From: a virus
IMG/VR virus record: IMGVR_UViG_3300036466_000493
Span: 1-36,150 of that record
Strand: one strand, 5' to 3'
Length of the DNA: 36,150 nucleotides
The notes below the pieces were generated by a model. The model searched no databases, was not told the DNA's origin, and saw nothing but the letters and a program-made list of their open reading frames with translations. The translations under genes and the position numbers were made by a program. Below, in pieces: positions 1 through 8,454 of this stretch (the first letter of the stretch is position 1; every line of letters starts with the position of its first letter).

Positions 1-1
1 G

Positions 2-1933
2 CTTCCTGTTTACACCTCATCTGGCGGGGGCGGGTACATAGCTGCTAATAGCCCTTACCCTAAACCGTGGGCGGTCGAAGTAACTGATATACCCGGAGCT
101 GCCCTTAATCCCGGCAAGGAAAATATTAACTCCGGTTCTGCTAATGGTGCTCATATTATTTATGAAGCGTTAACGGATACCGAATGGGGGGCTGGCCAAC
201 TAGATAGCGATTTGGATATTCCATCTTTTATAGCCGCTTCAAATACCCTCTTTGACGAGGGTTTTGGTATGTCCCTCGGGTACATGGAGAAGAGTACCAT
301 AGAATCTTTTATTACGGAGATCCTTAAGGTAATCAATGCGGTACTCTACCCTGACCGCTCTACTGGAAAGTATAAATTAGTGCTTATCCGGGACGACTAC
401 GATGAACCAAGCCTACCACTTTTTGACGAGACTAATATAACATCCTTTGAATACTTCGAGCGCCCAGCTTTCGCCGAGTTAGTTAATGAATATACTATTA
501 CTTACCGCCGTCGAGGGGATCTCGAGGATTCCGCCATAACCGTTCAGGACTTGGCCTCTATACAGGCACAGGGTGGTGTTGTCTCTCAGACCTCGGATTT
601 CACAGGAGTCGACACGGCCGAGATGGCCGGGCGTATTGGCGTGCGGGAATTAAACCAAGTATCGACACCTCTATGCCGCGTACGCCTCGTGGTTAACCGA
701 GATGGTTGGAATATTAATCCCGGCGATGTTATCGCTGTTTCTTGGGCAGCCTTGGGTATTGAGCGGGTAGTTATTCGGGTTACTCAAGTAAACTACGGTA
801 CCTTTGAGGATAGCCTAGTCGGTATAGACGGGTTAGAGGACATCTTCGGACTTCCGAGCAATTCATACATAAAACCGGTTGAATCTGGTTGGGTGGATAC
901 TGTAACTAAACCGCTCCCTGCATTAAGTACCTCACTTGTTGAAAGGCCTTACTATGATCTTGCCACAAAGTTAAGTGCTGCTGATTTCACCCAAATAACT
1001 GATGATGATACTTTTGCCCAGCTTGTTACAGAAAAACCAGCTCAACCAGCTTTCAATGTTCAAATGTTTTCGCGCATTGGTACTTCCGAAACTTTCGTAT
1101 TCGCGGTTAATGGCCAGTTTGCTCCTGTCGCTAGACTAGCAGCGGATTTGGACGTATTTACTGAACTCAGTATTCCAATTAACGCGTTCTCCGGCAGTAT
1201 CGCGGAGGTTGTTATTGGCGGTTACGCTTACTTGAACGACGAGGTTCTACGTATTGATTCTATAGACCTTAGTACAAATCTAATTAGCGTTGGCCGAGGC
1301 GCCCTAGATTCCTACCCGATGGTACACAGTGTGAACGACATTATTTACTTTGCTGACGGTAACGACGCGGCTCCGATAACCGTTTACACCGCTAGTAATC
1401 TTGTTCAAGCCAAGGCGCTTACCCAAACGAGTCTAGGCGTTCTTCCTTTAGACGATGCACCAATCGCTACTAAAACATTTGTTGGAAGACAGGGCAAACC
1501 ATATCTTCCTTCTCAGATCATGATCAATGGGGCTTATTTCCCATCGAGTATCGGTACTAATACTTTTGCCATAAGTTGGGAGCACCAAGATCGTACCCAA
1601 CAGGTAGCCGGAATAGAGGATTGGTTTAATGTCGCTTTAGGTGCTCAAGAAGCCGGAACGACTTATACCGTAGGTATTTATAATGCGGATACATCAGCCC
1701 TGCTGGTGACACAGAGCGGGATTGTGGGTAAGACGTTTAACCATTTATTCACGTATCCATCTGGTACCCTTTTTAATATGCGTATTGAAGTAGAGTCCAA
1801 TCGAAATGGTACTATCAGTTTTAGTACATTTAAACATACGTTTATGTTTGAAATACCAATCACGCAACGTGTGACGGAAGACGGGAGTACCCGTTTGGCC
1901 GAAAATGACGACAGGCGTATAACAGAGGATTAA
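2..1933 (+). CDS. Tail tip / host-specificity protein J-like, 5' end missing
   Basis: The frame is open from the left edge, so 643 residues of the C-terminal part are visible. A TTG at 212 is only an internal codon. The segment just inside the edge (IIYEALTDTEWGAGQ, then a Leu-Asp rich helix and 'FDEGFGMSLGY') is the pattern of gpJ-type central tail hub/tip attachment proteins of siphoviruses. In these the hub domains are followed by fibronectin-like and beta-rich domains that contact the receptor. The C-terminal 350 residues are beta-rich without a named motif. It ends 2 bases before the next tail gene, as in a late operon. Family level is fairly secure from pattern and position; the receptor role is inferred. 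Confidence 0.75.
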   Translation, partial: LPVYTSSGGGGYIAANSPYPKPWAVEVTDIPGAALNPGKENINSGSANGAHIIYEALTDTEWGAGQLDSDLDIPSFIAASNTLFDEGFGMSLGYMEKSTIESFITEILKVINAVLYPDRSTGKYKLVLIRDDYDEPSLPLFDETNITSFEYFERPAFAELVNEYTITYRRRGDLEDSAITVQDLASIQAQGGVVSQTSDFTGVDTAEMAGRIGVRELNQVSTPLCRVRLVVNRDGWNINPGDVIAVSWAALGIERVVIRVTQVNYGTFEDSLVGIDGLEDIFGLPSNSYIKPVESGWVDTVTKPLPALSTSLVERPYYDLATKLSAADFTQITDDDTFAQLVTEKPAQPAFNVQMFSRIGTSETFVFAVNGQFAPVARLAADLDVFTELSIPINAFSGSIAEVVIGGYAYLNDEVLRIDSIDLSTNLISVGRGALDSYPMVHSVNDIIYFADGNDAAPITVYTASNLVQAKALTQTSLGVLPLDDAPIATKTFVGRQGKPYLPSQIMINGAYFPSSIGTNTFAISWEHQDRTQQVAGIEDWFNVALGAQEAGTTYTVGIYNADTSALLVTQSGIVGKTFNHLFTYPSGTLFNMRIEVESNRNGTISFSTFKHTFMFEIPITQRVTEDGSTRLAENDDRRITED

Positions 1934-1935
1934 GT

Positions 1936-2367
1936 ATGGCCGATTTAAAAATAAGCGATATGGTCTCAGGCGGTGTGGTTACTGGTGCCGAATTGTTCGA
2001 ATGCGTTCAAGGTGGGGCGACACGCAAGTTATCCCATTCGCAGCTAAGCGCAACGCCTATTGCGTCCTATGCTGGGGTTAACTATACTCTAGTATTAGGT
2101 GACCAAGGTAAGGTAGTGGAAAGTACTGGGGCTAACCCTAATACCCTCACAGTACCCCCAGAGAGCGCCGTAGCTTTTCCTGTAGGGGCTACTGTCCTAA
2201 TTAGGCAATATGGTACCGGAAAAACTACCGTGGCGGGTGGGGCTGGGGTAACCATTGTTAAAAAGGCGTCAAGAACAGCAAGCCTTATAGAACAATACAG
2301 TGAGGCTGTACTCCATAAGCGCGATGTAGATACTTGGTTGTTAACTGGGGAACTCGAATTACTATGA
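1936..2367 (+). CDS. Small tail/virion-associated protein
   Basis: 143 residues. The start (MADLKISDM) and the Gly/Thr/Val-rich remainder (for example 'LTVPPESAVAFPVGATVLIRQYGTGKTTVAGGAGVTI') resemble the short beta-strand proteins that sit next to tail tip and fibre genes in many siphoviruses. It lies 2 bases after the tail tip gene, and its stop TGA overlaps the ATG of the fibre gene (ATGA), so the three are translationally coupled. It is probably a virion decoration or fibre-attachment component. No enzymatic motif is visible. Confidence 0.6.
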   Translation: MADLKISDMVSGGVVTGAELFECVQGGATRKLSHSQLSATPIASYAGVNYTLVLGDQGKVVESTGANPNTLTVPPESAVAFPVGATVLIRQYGTGKTTVAGGAGVTIVKKASRTASLIEQYSEAVLHKRDVDTWLLTGELELL

Positions 2368-4013
2368 TCTCTATAAATCTAATTACCCAAGGTATTCTGG
2401 CAGCGGCGGGCAATCAATCCACAGGCTCTGTTAGTCAGCTAATACCGGCGCCATATTGGATAGCCGGGCAATGGTGGTCTTTTATGAATGACGATGACGG
2501 CAGTATAGGGGCTACAATTGATCCTATACGCAGTACCGTTTTTCCAAACAGCTCTCTTGATACTTTCAATGATGTAGGGGTGTCCACCGGGATAACCGCT
2601 ATCGGGGAAGCCCCGATAAACGAAGGTAATGGCGTGGTGCTTAGGGCTGGGGGCTCTTTCTTGGGCACTAAAAATCTTACGCCGACAACGGAGCCTTGGG
2701 TAACAACAAATATCAGCTCCGTTCCCGGAGGGCACATTGGCGGCGGGGCTAACTTTATCCACTACAGTTTTAATACTAACCAATTTATTCTACGAAAAGG
2801 GGTAAACAAAGATCTGTATACATCTCCTGATGCCCAAACGTGGACAGCTATCGATCCAGTCGACGATAATGATCTATCCCTTGTACATGATTTTATACCA
2901 AGCCGTATATGGCACAATGGTACCCTTTACGTAGCCCAAGGGTATTTCGTAGCACAACCTGATACACTTGCTTCAATGACTTCCCCTGATTTGTCTGTAT
3001 GGACGGACACTGGTGTTACCCTGTTACCCGGTACTTTTCCAAACGGTTTTGAGAAGATAGTTTATTTTAGCTCTAGATGGATTATGTTAGTGACTATAAA
3101 TGACCTGAAGACCTTCTACACGTCGACGGACTTAATAAATTGGGCTCTAGTTTTTACGTCGTCTAAAAGCGCGGATGATACATTAGATTCGATGCTAAAA
3201 ACAGCCACTAGATTGAGTTACCATGGCTCTATCGAGGTTTATACGGACGATGGGGTAACCTTTATTGAAAGGCTTCCTGTGGCCAATGTAACGACCATCC
3301 TCGGTATAATTAACGAAGGCAAAAACAATCAGTTACGCGGCATGCTTAATAACGCCGATAATGATACTGGACCGACCTTTTTAAGTTTGAGGACTGGGCG
3401 TAATACCTTGAATGGTAAAGCATTGTTTGAAGTGGATCCGATAACTTACACCGCTGTGGCTAAGTGGCCTATTGAACAGGTTGGGCAGGATATTATTGGC
3501 CTCCTCGGGGAAACTGTAGGTGACAGATATACGACAATTGCGAGCACCTTTCTCGAAACTTGGTACGCTAAAGACAAGAGCGGAATAGGTGGTACCTCTT
3601 TTATGTTTGAGGTAACGGTCGAACAAAGCAACTCGGCTGACGTTCGCATCGGGGTAACAACTGTCGGGTTTAACCCAGCCACTAGACCTTTAGATTCAGG
3701 GAAGAACGGAAGGTTCTGGATAACAGGGGATAATACTTCCGGCCAAGCCTTTAGAGAAGACGGTGGAGGTCAAGTACTCGTCGGGGATAGTGGACCTATC
3801 GATACTGGGGATACCTACCAGTTTGTATTTAGACCTGTAGCAGATGATAAGTTTCAGGTTTACCGCAATGGTGTTTTAGCCATCGACCTACTTGGGGTAA
3901 CCTCTAATCACAGCTGGGTTCCATTCTTAGAGGCCAATACTTCGAGGGTAAGAATTAACCTAGGCCAAGAACCGTTTTCTTTCCCTATAGCCGGTACTTT
4001 ACCTTGGGTTTAA
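2364..4013 (+). CDS. Receptor-binding tail fibre: propeller-like repeats plus SPRY-like C-terminus
   Basis: 549 residues from the ATG at 2364, which overlaps the preceding stop. An in-frame TTG at 2334 would extend into the upstream gene without a reason. Three Asp-box-like elements, SPDAQTW (about 154), SPDLSVW (about 207) and STDLINW (about 254), recur every 47-53 residues, the size of a beta-propeller blade as in sialidase/BNR folds. The last ~130 residues read like a B30.2/SPRY or lectin sandwich: 'VRIGVTTVGFNPATRPLD', 'GRFWITGDNTSGQAFRED', 'FQVYRNGVLAIDL'. Position at the end of the tail cluster suggests the adhesin that recognises a surface glycan or protein. Fold assignment is inferred by eye. 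Confidence 0.6.
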   Translation: MISINLITQGILAAAGNQSTGSVSQLIPAPYWIAGQWWSFMNDDDGSIGATIDPIRSTVFPNSSLDTFNDVGVSTGITAIGEAPINEGNGVVLRAGGSFLGTKNLTPTTEPWVTTNISSVPGGHIGGGANFIHYSFNTNQFILRKGVNKDLYTSPDAQTWTAIDPVDDNDLSLVHDFIPSRIWHNGTLYVAQGYFVAQPDTLASMTSPDLSVWTDTGVTLLPGTFPNGFEKIVYFSSRWIMLVTINDLKTFYTSTDLINWALVFTSSKSADDTLDSMLKTATRLSYHGSIEVYTDDGVTFIERLPVANVTTILGIINEGKNNQLRGMLNNADNDTGPTFLSLRTGRNTLNGKALFEVDPITYTAVAKWPIEQVGQDIIGLLGETVGDRYTTIASTFLETWYAKDKSGIGGTSFMFEVTVEQSNSADVRIGVTTVGFNPATRPLDSGKNGRFWITGDNTSGQAFREDGGGQVLVGDSGPIDTGDTYQFVFRPVADDKFQVYRNGVLAIDLLGVTSNHSWVPFLEANTSRVRINLGQEPFSFPIAGTLPWV

Positions 4014-4020
4014 AAATCTG

Positions 4021-4049
4021 TTGCTAAATAATACCTAGATCCTTAAAAT
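4021..4049 (+). promoter_or_regulatory. Sigma70-type promoter upstream of the lysis-like genes
   Basis: TTGCTA (4021-4026), a 17-bp spacer, then TAAAAT (4044-4049). It sits right after the fibre stop codon and about 40 bp before the 4090 gene, so the small genes to 5054 could be transcribed separately from the tail genes. Confidence 0.5.
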
Positions 4050-4086
4050 GGTAAACAAATGAACATGTTAATCCTTTAAGGATCTA
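4036..4086 (+). repeat. 12-bp perfect inverted repeat covering the ribosome-binding region of the 4090 gene
   Basis: TAGATCCTTAAA (4036-4047) is the exact reverse complement of TTTAAGGATCTA (4075-4086), with a 27-bp loop. The right arm contains the AAGGA ribosome-binding sequence of the gene starting at 4090, so folding would hide it. The left arm overlaps the -10 of the promoter at 4021-4049, so the alternative reading is a DNA-level operator. Confidence 0.6.
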
Positions 4087-4089
4087 TTT

Positions 4090-4317
4090 ATGTCTCCTGA
4101 ACAAAAGCTAGCGGATAACATAGCCAGCCACCTACGTAAGATCGAAGAACTCCAGAACATCTTAAAAAGCACTAGTCGCTTACTAGAGCACGAAACAGCT
4201 TGCTTACACCAATGTTTAGACCAAGCTGCTAGAATCGCGCAGGTAACCATTAATACAAAAACTACTACCCCAAATGGGCAGGTAACCCCGTTTGGTGGTG
4301 GTATTGATAAAAAGTAG
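4090..4317 (+). CDS. Small helical (coiled-coil-like) protein, function unknown
   Basis: 75 residues, ATG preceded by AAGGATCTATTT. Residues 1-50 are strongly helical with heptad-like Leu/Ile spacing (KLADNIASHLRKIEELQNILKS). The last 25 are a Thr/Gly-rich tail ending in two lysines. It is the first gene of the short membrane-protein group before the convergent junction. There is no transmembrane segment, so it is not itself a holin. Not recognised. Confidence 0.6.
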   Translation: MSPEQKLADNIASHLRKIEELQNILKSTSRLLEHETACLHQCLDQAARIAQVTINTKTTTPNGQVTPFGGGIDKK

Positions 4318-4325
4318 CCTCGTAG

Positions 4326-4787
4326 ATGATTTATTACTTTATCTACGGGTTATTAGCGATGGCCACACTTGCGATAGCTATTGCACCGGCGACTAGAACC
4401 CTTTGGAAACTAGGGTTACTGTTTTTTATGAATTGGGTTGTTTCCGTAGGGATTGATGTCCATCTTAATTACCCATTTAACGCAATTACAAGCGCAACTG
4501 TCGATTTAGCCTCCGCGGCGATTTGTTTTGCGGTTTACTTTAAATTTTGGTGCCCGGCTACAAAAGCGGTTATGTGGGTTTTTCTCGCCCAAGCAGGAAC
4601 AAGTTTGTGGTATTTTGATTCTGCCGATGGTTATATAGCCGCGGTGGCTCTTAATAGCCTATTCGTACTTAATGCTTTACTTATTATATTTGGGTCACTA
4701 TACAAGTTGCTTCGCGGGGAAGATTCCTCGCGTATTGTTACGCCTAAAGATCGCAGGGGTGGTGGTTTGCACTACATGGGCTTATAG
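4326..4787 (+). CDS. Four-helix membrane protein, possible holin/antiholin
   Basis: 153 residues with about four hydrophobic spans: residues 3-22, 28-46, 55-75 plus 82-96, and 104-128. A basic cytoplasmic-type tail follows (KLLRGEDSSRIVTPKDRRGG). It starts 8 bases after the previous stop and is followed by another membrane protein gene with a strong AGGAGG. The late position after the fibre gene is where siphoviruses often keep lysis genes. No holin family motif was recognised, and a superinfection-exclusion role is also possible. Confidence 0.55.
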   Translation: MIYYFIYGLLAMATLAIAIAPATRTLWKLGLLFFMNWVVSVGIDVHLNYPFNAITSATVDLASAAICFAVYFKFWCPATKAVMWVFLAQAGTSLWYFDSADGYIAAVALNSLFVLNALLIIFGSLYKLLRGEDSSRIVTPKDRRGGGLHYMGL

Positions 4788-4796
4788 GAGGCTCAA

Positions 4797-5054
4797 TTGG
4801 AGAATCAAAAGACTGTTCTAATGACGGACAAGGAGCTAAAGGAACTGGTGAGTCAGACAGTTCGCGATACCCTCCTAACCCTCGGTGTCCAGCATAGTGA
4901 GCCTATCGAGATGCAAAAAGACTTCCAACATCTTAGAGAGGTCCGGGTTTCGACGGAGGCAATTAAACGTAAAGGGATGCTTACCCTAGTCGGTATATTC
5001 ATGCTCTCCATCGTAAGCGCTGTTATGCTAGCCCTGAAAGAGTACTTCCGCTAA
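4797..5054 (+). CDS. Single-span membrane protein with TTG start, holin-like
   Basis: 85 residues. TTG is chosen as the start because a consensus AGGAGG lies 7 bases upstream and no ATG fits as well. The N-terminal 60 residues are charged and helical, residues 61-79 form one hydrophobic span (MLTLVGIFMLSIVSAVMLAL), and the end is KEYFR. Cytoplasmic helix plus C-terminal anchor is common among small phage membrane genes paired with holins. Its TAA overlaps the stop codon of the convergent minus-strand gene, so it is the last gene of this plus-strand unit. Confidence 0.55.
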   Translation: MENQKTVLMTDKELKELVSQTVRDTLLTLGVQHSEPIEMQKDFQHLREVRVSTEAIKRKGMLTLVGIFMLSIVSAVMLALKEYFR

Positions 5055-5539
5055 AGTGGTTTCTGTACCCGATCTGGACTTAGGCTTGGGCTCCAAAAAC
5101 CGTGCTCACACTTAAAGAGATAGAAAGGGTTCCCTCGTTCTTCTAAAAGTTCCTTTACTTTTGTCAAGGTCATTGCTGCACTGTAGGCGCTTTGGTTATG
5201 CGTCCTTGTTAAGGCAACATCCATGACCTCGATTGGTAGCCCTCTTGGGTTGCCCGACCAACTATCATTTGTCTTTATTTTGGTTCCGTTTTTAAGGGTG
5301 AAGGTAAAGGTTCGGCCTCCAAAGCCATGGCCAGGTTTTTTCTCGTTATAACCACCTAGTGTTTGATACAACACAAAACCGTCCACCTCACAATAAATAT
5401 AGGCTGGATCTGTTGCGTATGAGATTTCCCATACTGGATCAGTCGTTTTCGGTAAAGCGATTTTATCCACTTCAATTATTAAACGCGGGTTATTAGCGTA
5501 TGGGAGCATCCAATCGACCCGTAAATTAATTACTTTCAT
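5051..5539 (-). CDS. Conserved-looking phage protein of unknown function
   Basis: 162 residues. The sequence is mixed alpha/beta with a Gly/Phe-rich middle (GHGFGGRTFTFTLKNG) and a Trp-Ser-Gly-Asn loop, no membrane span and no Cys cluster. It is the last gene of the long leftward operon and overlaps the preceding gene by 14 bases. Its TAG shares bases with the TAA of the convergent gene at 4797-5054. Not recognised. Confidence 0.6.
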   Translation of the reverse strand: MKVINLRVDWMLPYANNPRLIIEVDKIALPKTTDPVWEISYATDPAYIYCEVDGFVLYQTLGGYNEKKPGHGFGGRTFTFTLKNGTKIKTNDSWSGNPRGLPIEVMDVALTRTHNQSAYSAAMTLTKVKELLEERGNPFYLFKCEHGFWSPSLSPDRVQKPL

Positions 5540-5777
5540 TTTGATCCACCTGTATCATTTTAACAAAGGATTTAATTTGTTCAACATTTCCCTTGACCCA
5601 CTTGCCGTGTAATTTAACTTCGTGGATCACAGAGGTTTTTGTTATACGGCGGCGGTGGAGAACCATACTCCCCCGTATACCCGCCTTCATGAGCATATGC
5701 CCGTCTTTAGTCATTTTCCAGCCGCGCATGGTATAGTATAGTCGAATCATACATGCAGCTTCGGATTTATTAGGCAT
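5526..5777 (-). CDS. Small basic protein, unknown
   Basis: 83 residues from the ATG at 5777 (MPNKSEAAC), chosen because GAGGGG lies about 11 bases upstream and the start overlaps the previous gene by only 8 bases. A GTG at 5795 is in frame but sits inside that Shine-Dalgarno. The protein is rich in Lys, Arg and Met (RGWKMTKDGHMLMKAGIRG, VLHRRRITK), which hints at nucleic-acid contact. The pattern 'gwkmtkdGhmlmk' may be a small wing-like fold. Function unknown. Confidence 0.55.
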   Translation of the reverse strand: MPNKSEAACMIRLYYTMRGWKMTKDGHMLMKAGIRGSMVLHRRRITKTSVIHEVKLHGKWVKGNVEQIKSFVKMIQVDQNESN

Positions 5778-6033
5778 CTTTGAAGGACCCCTCACCTAGC
5801 GCCCCATATAAGGCAGCGATAGCTTTAGCCATACCGTTATGGCATATATCCAAGCTTTCTTTATCTACGTATTGGTTAGCGCTGTTGGCGGCAGCCGAGG
5901 AAAAAACCAGAACTGACGGGGTACCCCCATCGGAGCCATTGGCAACCTCCTGCCGCAGAGCAAAAGTTATTTTGTTACTATTAGCCGCCATCTCTTCCCT
6001 GCAGCTATCACAGGTAATCTGTGTAATTCTCAT
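5770..6033 (-). CDS. Small protein with possible zinc-binding cysteines, unknown
   Basis: 87 residues. CDSC at residues 8-11 and a later DICHNG could form a minimal zinc site resembling the 'C-x2-C...DLC' ends of small phage proteins. The middle is Ser/Ala/Gly-rich. It lies 36 bases downstream of the DNA polymerase gene and overlaps the following gene, so it is in the same transcript. Not recognised. Confidence 0.55.
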   Translation of the reverse strand: MRITQITCDSCREEMAANSNKITFALRQEVANGSDGGTPSVLVFSSAAANSANQYVDKESLDICHNGMAKAIAALYGALGEGSFKDA

Positions 6034-6069
6034 GACCTTTTCTCCGTTACACTATTTATCATAAGTATA

Positions 6070-8112
6070 TTATGCCCGAAATAAGGAGTAATCTCCAGTC
6101 TCTTTCGCGTAAGCAATCGCTTTATCTAGATCAGTTACATGTCCCCAATCTGGGCCGATCTCCCCATCCGCCTTGACTGGGATACTTAAAGGTAGCGCGG
6201 TTTCCATAACATGCTGCATTTCTAGGAAAGCTTCGTCTCTCCCACCAGGATCAGAAAAATCCAATTCATCATGAACGGTAAGTCTTGGTACCCCTGTGGC
6301 ATCAAAGACCCCATCTTTCCAGCATTTATGCATTGCTTTTTTCATCTGGTCTGCCGCACTTCCTTGCAGCTTGCGGTTTAGAGCTTTATGTGTATACGCG
6401 CGACGAATCTTGGCATAAGTTACCAATGCTTTCTCTAAGGGTAACCCAACACTGTTACGATCCCAGTTAGCCGATTCCCATAAGTCGAATCTAGATTTAC
6501 GCCCCATAATAGTTTTAATGATACCTGAATCTTGCGCTTCGGCCATAGCCTGTTCCATTGTAGGCTTAGCGAAGTCTACTGCTTCAAAATAGGCCTCAAA
6601 TAACTCATTACCAGCCTTCTTAGTAAGCCCTAAATTCTTGCTTAGAGTCGCCTGTCCCATACCATAAATCAGGCCAAAGTTAATATTTTTAATCGGTTTA
6701 CGATCGATGTGGATACCAAGCTTATCCTTAATTAGTTGTTGGGCAAAATCGTGGTAATCTAGATCTGGGTTTGCATTAAACATCGCCCTAGCTCTATTCC
6801 CGGCTTGGCCAACAGCAAAGTGCACCATGAATCGGTATTCAATTTGGGAGTAATCGTACTTACGCCAAGCGCAATGCCCAACGTCGGGGATGAAAAGGCC
6901 ACGAATCATTGGTGCCAGTACTGGATCTCTAGAGGGGATATTCTGTAGGTTTGGGGTAGAGCTTGAATACCGCCCGCTTCGTGTACCCCCTCCTTCCCCC
7001 CTTAACGGATGAAACTGGCCATAGACTTTACCGTTAACATGAGAATCCAGTATATAGCTTTCTACAAACGTACCACGTAGCTTCTGTAATTGGCGTATTT
7101 CATTAATAACCACACCGGCTGGATTATCTAACCCTTCAAGAAACTGTTTAGTGAAGCTTGGGTTTCCCTTTGCGGTCGTTGGGTAACTCAATCCGAATGA
7201 ATCAAAAATCTTAACTAGGCTATCGGTGGCGTTTACGTTAATACCAAACCCTAGCTGCTTCTCGAAGTTCTTCTGCACCTCTAGTTCTTTCTTCTCTAGG
7301 GTATCCCGCAGCTCCTCAGCATATGGGATATTCACGGTAACCCCGGCAAAGCGCATCGCTAGGTATAATGGCATGAGTTCGCATTCCATTATAAACAGAT
7401 CCATTAATCCTTCTTCTACCAGCAATGGCCATTGTTTTTCAAGAATCTTTATGGGTAGGTAGGCATCCGACTCGGCATAATACCCCGTCAGACGAGCAGG
7501 GGTGCGGTATATGTTAGCCCTTTGTTTGCCGTTAGGGTTTCCACCGTAATAATCGGCACACCATTGGTACAGGGTATTAGATTCCTTACCCATACCTAAA
7601 TAGCGTTGACCAAGATCTTCAAGGGCTACCGTTCTGGCTTCGTGGAGCAATGCTTCAGCGTATTGGACATCATAAAGATCGCCGGCAACCTCTACCCCCT
7701 CGTGTTTAAGCCATCCGAGGTCGTACAGTAGGTTAGCCCCAACTTTGGGTTGAAGTGGGTTAGAGAGTTGTTTACGGAGCCAGTTCAACACCACTTCTGG
7801 GTCCCAGTTCTCCTCCGGAAATATTTCATGACGGATAGGGAAGTACCATGCTCCGCCTTTATCATCCCCTATAGAAATCCCAACGATATGCCCCTTTCCT
7901 CTAGCCCAACCCGGTCCTTTTTCTATCAGTTCAGGATCAAAGGTCTCAGTATCTATAGAAATGATCGAGGAGGCGGATAAATCTGGTAGATATTGTGGCA
8001 TTTGCCATCCAGTTTCTGGAATATCCGGCATTACCGCGGCTATACGTCCTTTCCCGCGGACGGCTGGAACATCTTCCCAGAACATACCTATTGCATCATC
8101 CCTCATAGACAT
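6070..8112 (-). CDS. Family A DNA polymerase with 3'-5' exonuclease domain
   Basis: 680 residues, a normal phage size because the Pol I 5'-nuclease domain is absent. Exonuclease motifs: IDTET with D54 and E56, ANLLYD with D131, and YAESD with Y212 and D216. Polymerase motifs: motif A KYDYSQIE (D420, E425), motif B R471...K475...F479...Y483-G (the O helix), motif C VHDE (H614-D615-E616). The template-contacting 'RYSSSTPNLQNIP' is at about 381. All catalytic residues are present, so it should be active. It copies the phage genome, presumably with the clamp and prim-pol/helicase encoded in the same operon. The start overlaps the SLOG gene by 17 bases. The O-helix Phe rather than Tyr predicts dideoxynucleotide discrimination as in E. 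coli Pol I. Confidence 0.95.
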   Translation of the reverse strand: MSMRDDAIGMFWEDVPAVRGKGRIAAVMPDIPETGWQMPQYLPDLSASSIISIDTETFDPELIEKGPGWARGKGHIVGISIGDDKGGAWYFPIRHEIFPEENWDPEVVLNWLRKQLSNPLQPKVGANLLYDLGWLKHEGVEVAGDLYDVQYAEALLHEARTVALEDLGQRYLGMGKESNTLYQWCADYYGGNPNGKQRANIYRTPARLTGYYAESDAYLPIKILEKQWPLLVEEGLMDLFIMECELMPLYLAMRFAGVTVNIPYAEELRDTLEKKELEVQKNFEKQLGFGINVNATDSLVKIFDSFGLSYPTTAKGNPSFTKQFLEGLDNPAGVVINEIRQLQKLRGTFVESYILDSHVNGKVYGQFHPLRGEGGGTRSGRYSSSTPNLQNIPSRDPVLAPMIRGLFIPDVGHCAWRKYDYSQIEYRFMVHFAVGQAGNRARAMFNANPDLDYHDFAQQLIKDKLGIHIDRKPIKNINFGLIYGMGQATLSKNLGLTKKAGNELFEAYFEAVDFAKPTMEQAMAEAQDSGIIKTIMGRKSRFDLWESANWDRNSVGLPLEKALVTYAKIRRAYTHKALNRKLQGSAADQMKKAMHKCWKDGVFDATGVPRLTVHDELDFSDPGGRDEAFLEMQHVMETALPLSIPVKADGEIGPDWGHVTDLDKAIAYAKETGDYSLFRA

Positions 8113-8452
8113 CCACTCCTGCTTGGCGTGCCTTGGTAATCATACTAGACGTACCTGTACCGCCAGGAAAAGCTACTACTAGATCCGGGGTACAGAATTC
8201 GAGCATCCAACCATTGCGAATACCTCCGGCCGGCTTTTTATAAAAGTCCCAATTAGCTTCAACACCAATTACTGGCCTCCCGTTGGCCTTGCCCCACTGT
8301 TTCCCAAGGTAGTCTGCACCAGCGGCCTCACCTTGAATAATAATGAAATTAGGATCAAACCATTTTTTAAGGTTATCCAATACTTCATAGGCATGCTTGG
8401 CGTCTCTATAGTCTCGCCCGCCGCAAACTAGGATACGCTTTTTCAGTGCCAT
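8096..8452 (-). CDS. SLOG-superfamily (DUF2493/YspA-like) nucleotide-binding protein
   Basis: 118 residues forming a compact Rossmann-like domain. It has RILVCGGRDYRD near the N-terminus, the glycine segment IIQGEAAGADYLG and PDLVVAFPGGTGTSSMI near the C-terminus. GG-R-D and PGGTGT are signatures of the SLOG/DprA-like fold, which binds nucleotides or their derivatives. Phages often carry a single-domain copy beside replication genes; its substrate is not known. It ends inside the polymerase start and lies 2 bases after the 65-residue gene upstream. Confidence 0.8.
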   Translation of the reverse strand: MALKKRILVCGGRDYRDAKHAYEVLDNLKKWFDPNFIIIQGEAAGADYLGKQWGKANGRPVIGVEANWDFYKKPAGGIRNGWMLEFCTPDLVVAFPGGTGTSSMITKARQAGVDVYEG

Positions 8453-8454
8453 TG

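Noticed and set aside
212-1933. Tail tip gene beginning at the TTG at 212
   Set aside because: The frame is open and reads as tail-tip sequence from the left edge, so the gene begins outside the window.
5780-6064. 94-residue plus-strand frame
   Set aside because: Antisense to two packed minus-strand genes, with no promoter and no ribosome-binding site of note.
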